A model generated the notes under the pieces. It had not been told where the DNA came from. It worked only from the letters and a program-made list of their open reading frames with translations, and did no database searches. DNA of 64,000 nucleotides from Nitzschia sp. pyKryTriq1. Lineage: Eukaryota > Bacillariophyta > Bacillariophyceae > Bacillariales > Bacillariaceae. Every line of letters starts with the position of its first letter. The first letter of the stretch is position 1. Of this stretch, positions 1-10,400 are shown in pieces. The position numbers and the translations under genes are program-made. The DNA lies in NCBI GenBank assembly GCA_956465555.1, contig OY101118.1, positions 3,121,751 through 3,185,750 on the forward strand, given 5' to 3'.

Positions 1-710
1 AGGTAGAAGTATTAATGACTGTATTATTTTGTTTGAGGTATTTTTTTAGAGTATTTTTAGAGGGTTTGATGATGATGAAAATATGGCCGTTGCTCACATT
101 GCGCCGAGCGGGGTCTTCTTGTGAAGAAGAAGAAGAGGAAAAAGAAGATGAAGAGATGCCTGTGGCGAAGAAGAGAAGAATACCTGTACGACTTTCACCG
201 GTATTGCTTTTCTTCGCGATAAATAATGATGATGCGTCGCTTTTCCGTTGCCGCGTCATCACGCCAACTAATATCGCTGAAACAAAGCATCTGGCTGGGA
301 TTTCATTTTGTATTCGCCCCCTATTCGCCGCCATGCAAGCATGACGACGACTGACTCCTCCTCCTCCTCCCTCTCCTCACAAGAAGAATAATACTTCACT
401 ACTTCTTGTACTTATCTCTCTATCTATCTCTGCTCTCATTCTATGTAATTGGAGAGGAGTATGCAGTGCTAGAATTTTCGCGAGACTAGTGTACGTGGCC
501 TACTTCTTTGCCTCCTCTCTCTACTACTAGAAGAGCAACAAGAAGAACAAGCCCCACCACGCGTCGCTCCTCTAAGATACGATATTGTCGTGCTAGCAGT
601 ACTAGAGAGCAAAGAAGAAAGAGATACTATACGTTCTTTCTTGTTCAGTATGTAAGTAGCGCACCTGCTGCTCTTGTAACGTGTAACTTCTAAATGAAAT
701 AGGACCCCTA
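1..710. other. Left-edge intergenic DNA, no gene supported
   Basis: A 109-codon plus-strand frame at 15–344 has no recognisable domain and is mostly Glu/Lys from GAA repeats, so I do not call it. The stretch has TC- and GA-rich runs (about 355–375 and 525–560). Its right part is probably the 3' flank of the minus-strand gene that ends at 711. Confidence 0.5.
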
Positions 711-3700
711 CTAGTATTCCCTGCTCTGATACGGCGGCAGCAAGGAGGATACAGGATCTTGTTTTGGATGATCATGATGATGCCGCCGAAATTTTTTCTT
801 CTTCGAGAAGGAGGGGGTAGTAGTAGTAGTAGTAGTAGCCAGCTCCATTTGCTGCTTTTGACTTTTAGCGATCGAATACTTGAGCTTCTCAACGGAGTTG
901 CTGCCGTGACGAGGACGATCTCGGACGACAGAAGCCTTCTTCTTCTTCGTCATAGTACCATTGAGTTTTGTTGTCTTCTTTGGCGGCTTCTTCTGCCGGT
1001 TATCAACAAGAATGTTCTTGTTGCTTTCTCTCAACAACTGGCCCGTATGCGTATGCCGGACGGCCGATGATGGTGCCTTGGCGCTACTTAGTATCTTCTT
1101 GTTGGTGGCCGCATTTGTAGTTTGGTTTGACCCCTTTTCGCCTTTCTTTTCTTCTTTGGTCGTCTTCACCCGAGCTTCTCTCGACATCATGGAGACCCAG
1201 AACCTCTTACGAGGAGCTACTTTTCCATTTCCGCTTACTACCAACTTGGCGGAGGCGTTTCTTTTCTTCTTCTTTTCTACGCGTAGAGAGGAGCAGAGAG
1301 CCTCGTAGTCCCTCAAAATCGTTGACTTTAGCCTTTCAATGGCATTTCTTTCAGCATGGCACTTTTTATGTAGATATTGGTCACAAATGTCATGATCCGC
1401 GTAGTAAGGATAAATCCTCTTTTGGGCACTGGTTTCCCGGACTAATTCTAGGCAATGGATGCACTCCCTTTGTTCTCCCATCACCATCGTTGCGAGAGTA
1501 TCGAACCAATCTGACGGAGACGTACTGGTATTCGTAGTTAGTTCGGTTTGCGTCGCCACTCTAGCCGGATGCGTGTTAAGAAGCGATCCATGTTCTTCGG
1601 TCATTTGCTTGACACCATCACCTGCTTTGGTAGTGCTAGCAGTCACCGAAGAATGAGTATTTCTTTCATCCTCACAAGCTGACTCTGGAGCTCCACCTCC
1701 ACCTTTTGCTTCAAGAACTGACATTTCTCCACATTCAAAAGCCGGAGAATCGTTGATAAACGCCTTTGTTTGAGTCACTGCTGGGAGCGACGTAGCTTGT
1801 GGTGGCATCACGACGAAGAAGAATCCCGAAGAGACACGGACTTTGCTCTCGAGTGGTGCTTCCCCGTCTTCGTCAGAAGATGATACTTCCTTGGTGCCCG
1901 CAGCCAAATTGAGACTATCGAGTGGTACTTCCACTTGTTCGGCGGAAAATGATGGATGATCTTGTTCCGTCCATGCAGCAAAATGCACCCTGTCGAGTGG
2001 CACTTCCACTTGTTCGTCGAAACGTGATGGATCTTCTGTCGAAGCAGGAAATTCCACCCTGTCGAGTGGTACTTGTTCTACTCCTCGTTCATCGAAAAAT
2101 GATGGATCTTCCGACCAGGCAGCAAAATTCACACTATCGAGTGGCACTTCTACTTGTTCATCGGAACATGATGGTTCTTCGTCGGCATCAAGCCGCGAGA
2201 TTCTATCTTTGGCTGGTGGTGTTTCGAGTTTTTCTGCAGAGGGAAGCGTGGCCAGAGACTCTGGAGAGACGCCGGCCCCAAGTTCGAGTAGTACTTCAAC
2301 TTGATCGTCGCGAAAAGATGGCAAGTCGATGCTGGCTGGATCCGTTACACTGGTAGCCCCTAGTAGAGCCCCCCCATCTTCGGTGTTTAGTCCAACATTT
2401 ACGGCCCCTAGAAGCGGGCCTGAAACTGCAGTGTTTGAGGTGTTCTTTTCCCTCCGTAGCTTTTTAAACATTCTGTTGGCGCTTCGAAATACTTTCATGA
2501 CTCGACGAGAAACTTTCTTCCATCGGCTCAATGACCTGCTGGGGTGAGCTTTCTCAGAGGTTTGCTCAAATTGTTCCAGCGATACTGTATTATCGGATAT
2601 GCCTGGCTGCTGATTGGCTTGCTCCTTCATTTGCATCTCTATCCTCTCCCTTTCGTCACGAGAAGACTGATGAAGAAATTTAATTCCAGCACCAGCATCG
2701 GCATGAGGATTACGCTTCAGGTGTGCTTCCTCTTCCTGCACATTATCCTGCTGTGTGCAGACCTTCTCCTTCTTTTGGCTAGTAGTATACATAGCAGCCA
2801 GAGCGTCGTACCATGAGGCGGCAGCAGGAGGTGCTGGATCCACTGTTGAGGTATGTCCATCGAAAGGGAGGAGGAGAGACGACTTTCCATCAGCAGCAGC
2901 AAAAAATTTGGGGGCCGCCGACAAGAGACTCCCATCATCCCCCCCTTCTCCAACTCTTGATTTGATATCACTGGCAGCAGAAGTCGCATCGAGAGAAATC
3001 TCTCCTTTCGTGCTACCATCACCCGTACAAGCAGATTCACTGTCGTCGTCGCCTTCATCATCGCCATTTGCGGCCCATAGAGAGTCGTACCATGAGGCGA
3101 CAGGTGTGTCTTTTCCCTCGGTTGTGCTTCCCCTGAAAAAAAGAGACGGATTTATGCCCGCCACACCAGTGGAGGAGGCCGAAGATAAGCTTTCGTAATC
3201 GCTGTCCTCTCCAAAACTTGATTCGCTGCCGCTTTCAGAAATAATGCTAAAACCTGTCGCATGTTCCTCCTCCGTCCCAGCAGATGCGCTATCGCTTTGT
3301 TCGCTAACAGCCCAGTCGTCGAAAAACATCCATTCTTCTTGACGACGAGTCTCGTCGTCCAAAATTGTTGTTCCCATATTTGGTTCTTTATCATCGACAT
3401 CAGTATACCTTGAGGCAGTAAAACTTGAGGAATCGTCAGAGGAATATAATGACTCTTGATGAGAGAGTTCTTCTTCTCCGTCGCAGGACACAACTGCTCC
3501 AATGAGTGGTGATTCTTGGTGTCTGGCCGCCGTCGCACCAGCAGCAGTGACGGTGATATTCTTATGCGAATTCTTGTTCATCACCACTACCGCCGAGGAG
3601 TTCGGCCCGCTGTCGGAATCCGTGGAGTCTATGGATTCTTCTGCAGGCCCACCCTTTTTCTGATTCATGTGTTTGCTGAGACTCGCCTTCTTCTTCTTCC

Positions 3701-3827
3701 AGAACTCATGCCATCGGCGCCGGTCACCAACGTTTTTGGTGCTGGGTGTGGCCGATTTCTTGCTTCCTACCTCAGTTGCCATGACATGAGGCTTGTTGTC
3801 CTCACCAACAATTAATTCCATTGCCAT
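711..3827 (-). CDS. Low-complexity protein with Cys/His motif and internal repeats, 1,038 aa
   Basis: Function unknown. The open frame extends upstream to 3956, but only from a TTG. The first ATG codons are at 3827 and 3821, so I start at 3827. The protein is rich in Ser, Asp and Glu in its first half and in Lys at its end. It has a basic patch with an RRRW core near residue 25. A short motif, (S/D)W(Y/F)D(S/A/T)LxxM-like, appears three times, near residues 245, 337 and 773. About six degenerate copies of a 24–27-residue unit with core EQVEVPLD lie between DNA 1850 and 2310. Near residues 787–823 is C-x2-C, then about 30 residues later L-H-K-K-C, which could bind zinc. The same layout occurs in the 345-aa protein at 22359–23396, so the two are probably paralogues. 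A nuclear, DNA- or RNA-associated role would fit the basic tail, but that is a guess. Confidence 0.75.
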   Translation of the reverse strand: MAMELIVGEDNKPHVMATEVGSKKSATPSTKNVGDRRRWHEFWKKKKASLSKHMNQKKGGPAEESIDSTDSDSGPNSSAVVVMNKNSHKNITVTAAGATAARHQESPLIGAVVSCDGEEELSHQESLYSSDDSSSFTASRYTDVDDKEPNMGTTILDDETRRQEEWMFFDDWAVSEQSDSASAGTEEEHATGFSIISESGSESSFGEDSDYESLSSASSTGVAGINPSLFFRGSTTEGKDTPVASWYDSLWAANGDDEGDDDSESACTGDGSTKGEISLDATSAASDIKSRVGEGGDDGSLLSAAPKFFAAADGKSSLLLPFDGHTSTVDPAPPAAASWYDALAAMYTTSQKKEKVCTQQDNVQEEEAHLKRNPHADAGAGIKFLHQSSRDERERIEMQMKEQANQQPGISDNTVSLEQFEQTSEKAHPSRSLSRWKKVSRRVMKVFRSANRMFKKLRREKNTSNTAVSGPLLGAVNVGLNTEDGGALLGATSVTDPASIDLPSFRDDQVEVLLELGAGVSPESLATLPSAEKLETPPAKDRISRLDADEEPSCSDEQVEVPLDSVNFAAWSEDPSFFDERGVEQVPLDRVEFPASTEDPSRFDEQVEVPLDRVHFAAWTEQDHPSFSAEQVEVPLDSLNLAAGTKEVSSSDEDGEAPLESKVRVSSGFFFVVMPPQATSLPAVTQTKAFINDSPAFECGEMSVLEAKGGGGAPESACEDERNTHSSVTASTTKAGDGVKQMTEEHGSLLNTHPARVATQTELTTNTSTSPSDWFDTLATMVMGEQRECIHCLELVRETSAQKRIYPYYADHDICDQYLHKKCHAERNAIERLKSTILRDYEALCSSLRVEKKKKRNASAKLVVSGNGKVAPRKRFWVSMMSREARVKTTKEEKKGEKGSNQTTNAATNKKILSSAKAPSSAVRHTHTGQLLRESNKNILVDNRQKKPPKKTTKLNGTMTKKKKASVVRDRPRHGSNSVEKLKYSIAKSQKQQMELATTTTTTTPSFSKKKKFRRHHHDHPKQDPVSSLLPPYQSREY
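1850..2310 (-). repeat. Degenerate in-frame tandem repeat, about 6 copies
   Basis: The minus strand carries spaced copies of a unit of about 72–78 bp. Each encodes a variant of EQVEVPLD followed by a Ser/Asp/Phe-rich stretch. On the plus strand, copies start near 1850, 1920, 1994, 2063, 2139 and 2285. The reading frame is kept throughout and the copies have diverged, so the array is not freshly expanded. Confidence 0.75.
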
Positions 3828-4634
3828 TCTTTTCGAAACGAAGTCAGAAAGAATGCGAGGAACGATCCTCCACCGCCGACAAAAAGTGAGGTGACGGGGG
3901 AACGATGTTTTTGGATGTTTCAGGTTTGTGCGAAACGCGATGATTGAAGAATCCAAAATGGGCTAAACATTTCGCACCCATCATGTGTGTATATAGATGC
4001 TTGCTTGCGTTGGAAGATATTCCGTCCGTTGTACGCACGCGGGCATATATATAGGATAATATATCTACGTGCATCCATAGTTTCCAACCGACCTATTATC
4101 GTCTTATTCTGGAATACCGTGCGTTGCTAAAAAATAACAGTCTCATATTACTCCAAGCGAACAGTACGAGCCCCTCTGAGGAGGACCAGAGAACCATACC
4201 CAACAGAGGACGCAGGCAAAAAGAACGATGGGAGTCTCAATCTCTACCAGCTCTTGTAGAGAGCCCTGTTCTGATGGTGTAGCTACTGGTAGTAGAGACG
4301 CCATCCATCAGATTAGAATCATCAGAACACTTTTTCCATTACATCCTTCGAACTCGATGGTGGGCGAGCCAATTGTGGATTTCCTTCTTGACTGCGGCGT
4401 ACTTGGACACTGTCGTGATGAGAGGACTGTTTGCAACAAGCGAGCACTAGCTAGTAGTAGGCCACCTTCGACCTCTAAAGACCTCGTCCTAGCATTGGCT
4501 ACAGTAGCAATTGAAATTCGATCTAGTAGTAGTAGTCCAATTCAATCCAATATTCCGTTTCATTGCAAAAAGAATTAAATTTACAGTTGACGCGTCTATT
4601 GGTGCCATTGTGAATACTCGAAGAAATAGTAAAA
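3828..4634. other. Intergenic, promoter side of the 711–3827 gene
   Basis: This lies between the start of the first gene and the 3' end of the SulP gene, both on the minus strand. It contains an AT-rich stretch near 4035–4065 (tatatatagg, taatatatc) that could be core promoter. A 116-codon plus-strand frame at 4228–4578 has no recognisable content and is not called. Confidence 0.45.
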
Positions 4635-6689
4635 TCACCGCGACTCTTGTTGTTGCGCCCCACCACTACCAGTAGTTTCTTTTTCTTCTGGTCCTGCTGC
4701 TTCTTCGGGTTCCTCTTTGGAAAATCGCAACAATTGTTGTTTGGGATCACATTGATCCAATGCGGTATGCATTTCGGTCGTACAATTGACTATTCGAATT
4801 GGTGCCCCATCTGCCGTTTCAATCAATCGATTGACCAATTCTTCGACACCGGTAAATTCGACAGCCGACACGTCATGAACATCCAACACAATCGGATGTT
4901 CCTTTGTCGCCCCTGCCGTCAGTCGTTGTTCTCCAATATTCCGAATCATTTCATCAATTTCAAACATGGAAATAAAATTGATCGGTCCATCGACATGCCA
5001 AATCGAACCTGTCAAATGGGCATGGACATGTCCATCCATCAAGGGCATGCCTGTTTTTTCTTCGACATTCATTTTGGGCATGTTGTGTTGATAATGGAGC
5101 ATGACGGCCGAAGCACAACCAATTCCAATCCCTTCGGCAAGTCCAAAGGAGACCATACCAGCAATGGTAGCCAAAAAGGGAACGGTATCGAGTTTGGAAA
5201 CGGCATAACAATGTTTGAATTCGGTCGGGTCCAACATTCCAAGGCCCGTCGTGATCAGCATTCCCGACAAGGCCGGCATGGGAATGGAGGAAATCTTGTC
5301 GGAAAAGAAGACGACGCTCGAAAAGACAAAGGCCGATTGGATGAGGGCGGGAAGTCGGGATTCAGCATTTAAACGGACATTGAGACCGGAACGGGCAATG
5401 ACAGAAGTGACGGGCATGCCCATGAACATGGCAGCTCCCATATTGGCCAACCCTTGTCCGACGAGTTCCTGGTCGGGGCAGTGACGGTAATCGGTCTTTT
5501 TCATTTTTTCCAGTGCGGCACAGGAAAGGAGTGACTCGGCACTAGTCATGGCGTAAATGAGAAAGGTGGTGGCTGCCAAAGACGGTAAAGACTCGACCGG
5601 TGGTAGAATCGGAAGGGCCATTTGAAAGGCTTCGAGGCCACTGGGAAGACTTCCAATAAGCTGTACATCCAGTCCAAAGGCATGTGTGACCAGTGTGGCT
5701 CCACCCACGGCAAGCAGCGCCGATGGAATCTTGGGATGCACCTTGGGTAACGCAAACATAGCCACCGAAGTTCCAATGGCGAGAGCCGCCGAGGATGGGT
5801 TGATCATGGAGATATTTTCTCCAATAAATCCCACGACTTCAATCGGACTCAAACCTGCTGGAGCCGACATGCCCAGTGCTTTGGGGATTTGACCGGTTAA
5901 AATGAGCGTTCCGACCCCCGTCGTAAAGCCTGCAATGACCGAAATGGGAACCAATTTGGCCGCCACCCCGAGCCTTGTGACCCCCGATGCTAGTTGCATC
6001 CCTCCCACGGCCAACGTAATAAAGGGCAAGGCCTCCAAACCATGGGCCTCTACGGCCCCGACTACCAACAAACTAATCGCCGCAGCTGGTCCCGTAATCG
6101 CCAGAGTGGTTCCACCCATGAGTCCTCCCGCCACTCCCGAAACGGCCGCCGTCACCAAACCCACTTCGGCAGGAACTCCACTCGCCACGGCAATGGCTAG
6201 AGATAAGGGAACTGCCACGCATCCTACCGTCAAACCTGCCGACACATCGGAAAATAGAGTTTCCGGTTTGAACATTTTCCGCCATTCGGGAAGAAGGGAA
6301 GGAATTCCCAAATCAAAGAGATATGGTTCTCCCTTTTTCTTTTCTTTGATTTTCTTTAGCTTTTCCTCATCAATAACCACAGCAGCAGCAGCAGCAGCAG
6401 CAGCTACTTTTTCTTTTTCTTCCCCTTCTTCTTTTCGATCGGCTGTTGCCGATGAAGTGGACTGAAAGGAGACTTGATGAGGGATACCGCGGAAGTTAGT
6501 ATTGCTGGGTAATACCGATAATTGTATGGCGGACCTTGACGATGACGAACTTTTGGTGTCGTAAAGTCGTGACGGCTTGTTGGAAGAAATCAGAGTACTG
6601 CTGCTACTAGCTCGACTGCTTGTTGACGACAGTGTCACCAGCACCCGACGGCGGGCTGCATGACGGTGGAACAGAACAACAGCACGCAT
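4635..6689 (-). CDS. SulP/SLC26 anion transporter with STAS domain, 684 aa
   Basis: SulP family proteins move sulfate, bicarbonate or other anions across membranes. The first ATG is at 6689; the frame upstream opens only with TTG. Residues 1–75 are rich in Arg, Ser and Thr and lack acidic residues, like a mitochondrial or plastid leader. An Ala run and a Lys/Glu linker follow. From about residue 130 come the family's entry segment (PEW.KMFKPETL..D..AGLTVG) and many hydrophobic helices to about residue 530, including the GPAAAISLLV and GxxxMPVTS regions. A STAS domain occupies roughly residues 550–660, with a D-x-S-x-x-x-x-T-G strand-loop where anti-sigma antagonists carry the phosphorylated Ser. 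The substrate cannot be set from sequence. The short, compact form resembles bacterial and cyanobacterial SulP proteins, so bicarbonate or sulfate are both possible. Confidence 0.9.
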   Translation of the reverse strand: MRAVVLFHRHAARRRVLVTLSSTSSRASSSSTLISSNKPSRLYDTKSSSSSRSAIQLSVLPSNTNFRGIPHQVSFQSTSSATADRKEEGEEKEKVAAAAAAAAVVIDEEKLKKIKEKKKGEPYLFDLGIPSLLPEWRKMFKPETLFSDVSAGLTVGCVAVPLSLAIAVASGVPAEVGLVTAAVSGVAGGLMGGTTLAITGPAAAISLLVVGAVEAHGLEALPFITLAVGGMQLASGVTRLGVAAKLVPISVIAGFTTGVGTLILTGQIPKALGMSAPAGLSPIEVVGFIGENISMINPSSAALAIGTSVAMFALPKVHPKIPSALLAVGGATLVTHAFGLDVQLIGSLPSGLEAFQMALPILPPVESLPSLAATTFLIYAMTSAESLLSCAALEKMKKTDYRHCPDQELVGQGLANMGAAMFMGMPVTSVIARSGLNVRLNAESRLPALIQSAFVFSSVVFFSDKISSIPMPALSGMLITTGLGMLDPTEFKHCYAVSKLDTVPFLATIAGMVSFGLAEGIGIGCASAVMLHYQHNMPKMNVEEKTGMPLMDGHVHAHLTGSIWHVDGPINFISMFEIDEMIRNIGEQRLTAGATKEHPIVLDVHDVSAVEFTGVEELVNRLIETADGAPIRIVNCTTEMHTALDQCDPKQQLLRFSKEEPEEAAGPEEKETTGSGGAQQQESR

Positions 6690-7402
6690 CGTCAAATCTT
6701 GAATGGATGATAACCACGCTTACAGTATACGCGTGTATAGCTTGTGATGTTGTTTGATGTCAACGGCAGCGACGACGAACGTCGACAGAGAACAGCAAAA
6801 GGATATGGGTGTCGAAGAAGAAATAATATAAAATAATACTGCAAACTGCAACGACGACAGCTGGAAGGAAATCGAGAAGGGAGAAGCGAAGATTTGCATC
6901 TACTACTACCGGTACACGTGTACGCATCCTGCCTGCTCGTAGCGTATCTACCGGTAGACTTTGGGCTCGCGTATGATTTGTAGTTAAAGAACTCTTCCAC
7001 AGGGTAGCGGAAGAATTCTTCCAGAACTTTTTACTTATTGATGAATGTTTTTGAATAGCCCTTTGACTTATTCGACCGTTTGGTATAAGCCTTTCGTGAG
7101 GTCATCCTTTCCGACTATTCGCACGCTGATTGGCTCATTGATTCAAGAGGTCTGCATTTGCACGAAGTTTCATATCTCTACTCGTATCTGCCGCGCGTGT
7201 CTGTACCTTCGCCCCTTTTCATCGATCTTCCACTGGTAGTAGTACAGTCGCATTCCGGCACTTTCACACGTCATCGTATCTTCCGACTACAGTACACACG
7301 TACCGTACCGCTACTAAGTAACCCATCAAAAAATAAACTAGAATGAGAGGAAAGGGTAGGATCACTTTTCCAATTATTAGACAATGACTAGTAGAAAGAT
7401 AT
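6690..7402. other. Intergenic between SulP and UBR4 C-part
   Basis: About 710 nt hold the promoter of the SulP gene and the 3' flank of the UBR4 C-part gene, both minus strand. Two ACCGGT-type palindromes occur near 6907 and 6949. An upstream frame ending across the SulP start (6692–7000) is leader-like noise. No RNA gene or mobile element was seen. Confidence 0.4.
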
Positions 7403-10400
7403 TCAGGCAGCCATCATTCCCTTTTGTAGTTCATCAATAATCTCTTCCTCTTCCAAAGATACTCTCGCCTTGCGCAACAACTCATGAATACTCTTGCAGG
7501 ATTGGCAATCATGAATGATTTCAACCAAGCGATTGGCAAATTCATCCACTTTCAGATCGTCCAAGCTCAGAACAAAATCGTTCGAGAGCTGGTCCATCAA
7601 GGCAAAATAGACAATCATGGGACGAAGTGCATCGCGGAAATCTTCAATGCTAAGTGTAGCAGTCGTAGCAGTGCTTCGTAGAAGTGCCGATCCACTGGCC
7701 GAGCTACTACCGTCACCGCCAACGACGCCAGCAAGCTCGAGCATCTCGTCTTCGTCCACAATATCCCAGTCGGCAAAGCCACCTGGGCGACGACGCTTCG
7801 CACCAGCAGTATTTCGGCTCGTGGTACAGCCACTACCTTCGACTCCCAAAGCATGCCGACGTCCGGCACAGTTCAATAGTCCACGCAAGAAATAGTCTCG
7901 ACCGACGACCCATCTTCGTTTCGGGTGCGGTCGTTCATCTTCTTCCGAGCCAGCCGTGCTGGCTGCCGCGGCGCCGTAGTCGTCCTTGGTGTTGTGAAAT
8001 AGGATGCAAGTCAAACAAGCCATTGCCGAAGAATCCGCCATGCCACGATGCAACAGGGATTGGTTTCGCTTATTGTAGTCGTCCGCGTGAGTCATGGCAC
8101 TCGCGGCCAAGAATCCTGCACTGAGATTCCGAGCATGTTGGGCCATTTCAGGCGCATCGACTTGGGCGTCTTTTTCAAACATGTCGGCCATCAACAGTTG
8201 ATGATACACCAGCTGAGAGTTGGAGACGAGCGATCCGCCTCCGCAGTCGGCATTGAGAGGCTCTCCGTAGGCCATTCGGAGCAAAAGAAAGCGAACATCG
8301 TGCAAGATATTCCAGAGCATCGATTTGGGCCGTGCTCCAAGGAGATTCGATACTGCCGTTTGATGCTCGGTTAAAGCTACATCCACGGCTACAAGAGGAA
8401 CCTTGGAGCTCCGGGAGGATACCAATGGCAAAATCACGTTGCAGTTCACGCGGGAGTTTCGTAGGCTCGCTCCTTCCCACTCGCTCTTGGGTGCCTTGGG
8501 ATGGTTTCGATCGGCTTGTCGGGCACGATTGTGACAGCTGAAATGAATCGCATTGCCGGCAGAGACGGTTGTTGTAAAATAGGTAGCTCGGCGGCTAGTA
8601 GCCAGGCTGGACAAGGACGAACGAGCCGTATCCTTGAGTTCTTCAGCGACAGCTCGAGCGGCAGGGTACCATTCGTTGGCGGCATGAGAATCCGATAAGG
8701 AACTTGGCATACTCGGTGGAAGAGCTGTTAGAAGAGAAGTGCCATCAATACAGCTTCTTCCTCCGCACTGGCTCAATGGAACAGAGACCTTCTTCACGTA
8801 GGCATACAGACCCAAAAGTTCAGATGGCTGTAGAGTTCGGCCTTCCTGGCAGACGGCGCAAGTCAGACCAGTCTCATCTTCCATGTCTTCCATCTCGGCC
8901 ATCCAGGCGGGTTTGGCGGGAGGCTCCTCTTCCTTCTTGGGAGAGGAATCCTTCTTTCGACGTTTGGAGGGTGGCGGTTGAGACGACGAAGCCTCAGAGT
9001 TTTGAAAGAAGCCAAAGACGGGGGCCAAAAGCGAAGCGGCAGTCCCTCGAACTCCTGAAGAATTGTTCTCATCGGATGTTTTGTTCGGACTGGAAGCCGC
9101 AGCGGCCTTGTTGGGACCAAACGGCCCCATGCTTACCAAGGCCTTGCTTCTTCGTTCCATGGCAATTTCCTTCTTGCGATTCCTTGTCTTTCGACGGATA
9201 TCCTTGACTTCGGTAGCGACTGGAGAGCCATCGGAGGCCAGCTCGTCCAACAAGGTTTCAGCGACCAAACCCAATCCCTTCATCGTGACTCGAGCGCTCG
9301 TGCTGTCCGAGGTCGACTCGATCCAATGGCATACCTCGATCAACGACTGTTGCTTGCTGGATTTAAAGGTGCCAACGAACGATTGAGTTGCCTTGTGCTG
9401 CTTGCTCAAGCCAATCAGCATGTCAAAGGCCGGCTTCAAACCAGATCTCTGCATGTAGATTCGCCATTGCTTTTCCAGTTGGCTTTTCTTCTTCGAAGTG
9501 AGTTGATCTCCTTTGACCCAAAGTGACGAGCTCCAACAAGGCGGCTCGGATGGGCAGTTCTGCATGACAAATGACGCGACGCGGTCCAAATAGCCACATT
9601 GGATGAGCTCGGTTCGCAACGAATGGCAGACTTCGTTCGCTGGTAGACTTGACGAAGCGTGGACAAATGTGGCCATCAAGACTTGAGAATAGTCTTCGCA
9701 TTCCAGCTCGTACTCGCCCAAGCGCTGGAGGTCGACATGCCGGACGAATTCCATGGCGAGCTCCTTCGACAGGGCGGATTGACCATACGTGAGATACGGA
9801 AGAAGTTTGGCAATGACATTCCGCAACGGACGGCTCAGAGACGACGTCTCAATAGCGCTCAAAAGTAATCGAAGAGTCGAAGCATCTTGCTCGGCATCTG
9901 CACGTGCCTCGTCAGTAGTCGCATCCTTTTTGACCGCAGTTCCATTAGACGAGACCATGTCGGACGCCATAATCTCAATGAGCTCTTGGAGTCCCTTGGC
10001 CGTCGGGTTACTTTCTGAAAGTCCCTCATCCTCGAGACCGTGGAGGACGTCCAGGAGAAGACGTAGCAAGATCGTTGGTGCTCGAGATTGTAGGAGAAGT
10101 TTTCGATTGCTCGCCAACTTGGCACAACAAGACAACAACGATAATCCTGGATAGGGCGAGGAGGTTTTGAAGTGGCCACGAGAGAGATTTTCCCCATGTC
10201 CGATATCGTCCCGACGAATCTTGCGCAACGTATCGTTGATGTTGCGTTCCACTGATTTCAATAGACAGTAAACGCCTCGCCCTTCCGTGACAAAACGAGT
10301 GATTCCGAATTCCTTTTCCATAATCTTTTCCAGTTGTTCCGGGTCCGCCATTTCCGAAGGAGCTTCGGGGTCTTCCAGAGTGGTAACTGTATCTTCCGTG

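Noticed and set aside
3828-3956. Longer start for the first gene at 3956
   Set aside because: Begins with TTG; ATG codons at 3827 and 3821 are better.
5902-6465. 187-codon plus-strand frame
   Set aside because: Antisense of the SulP membrane region; no family match.
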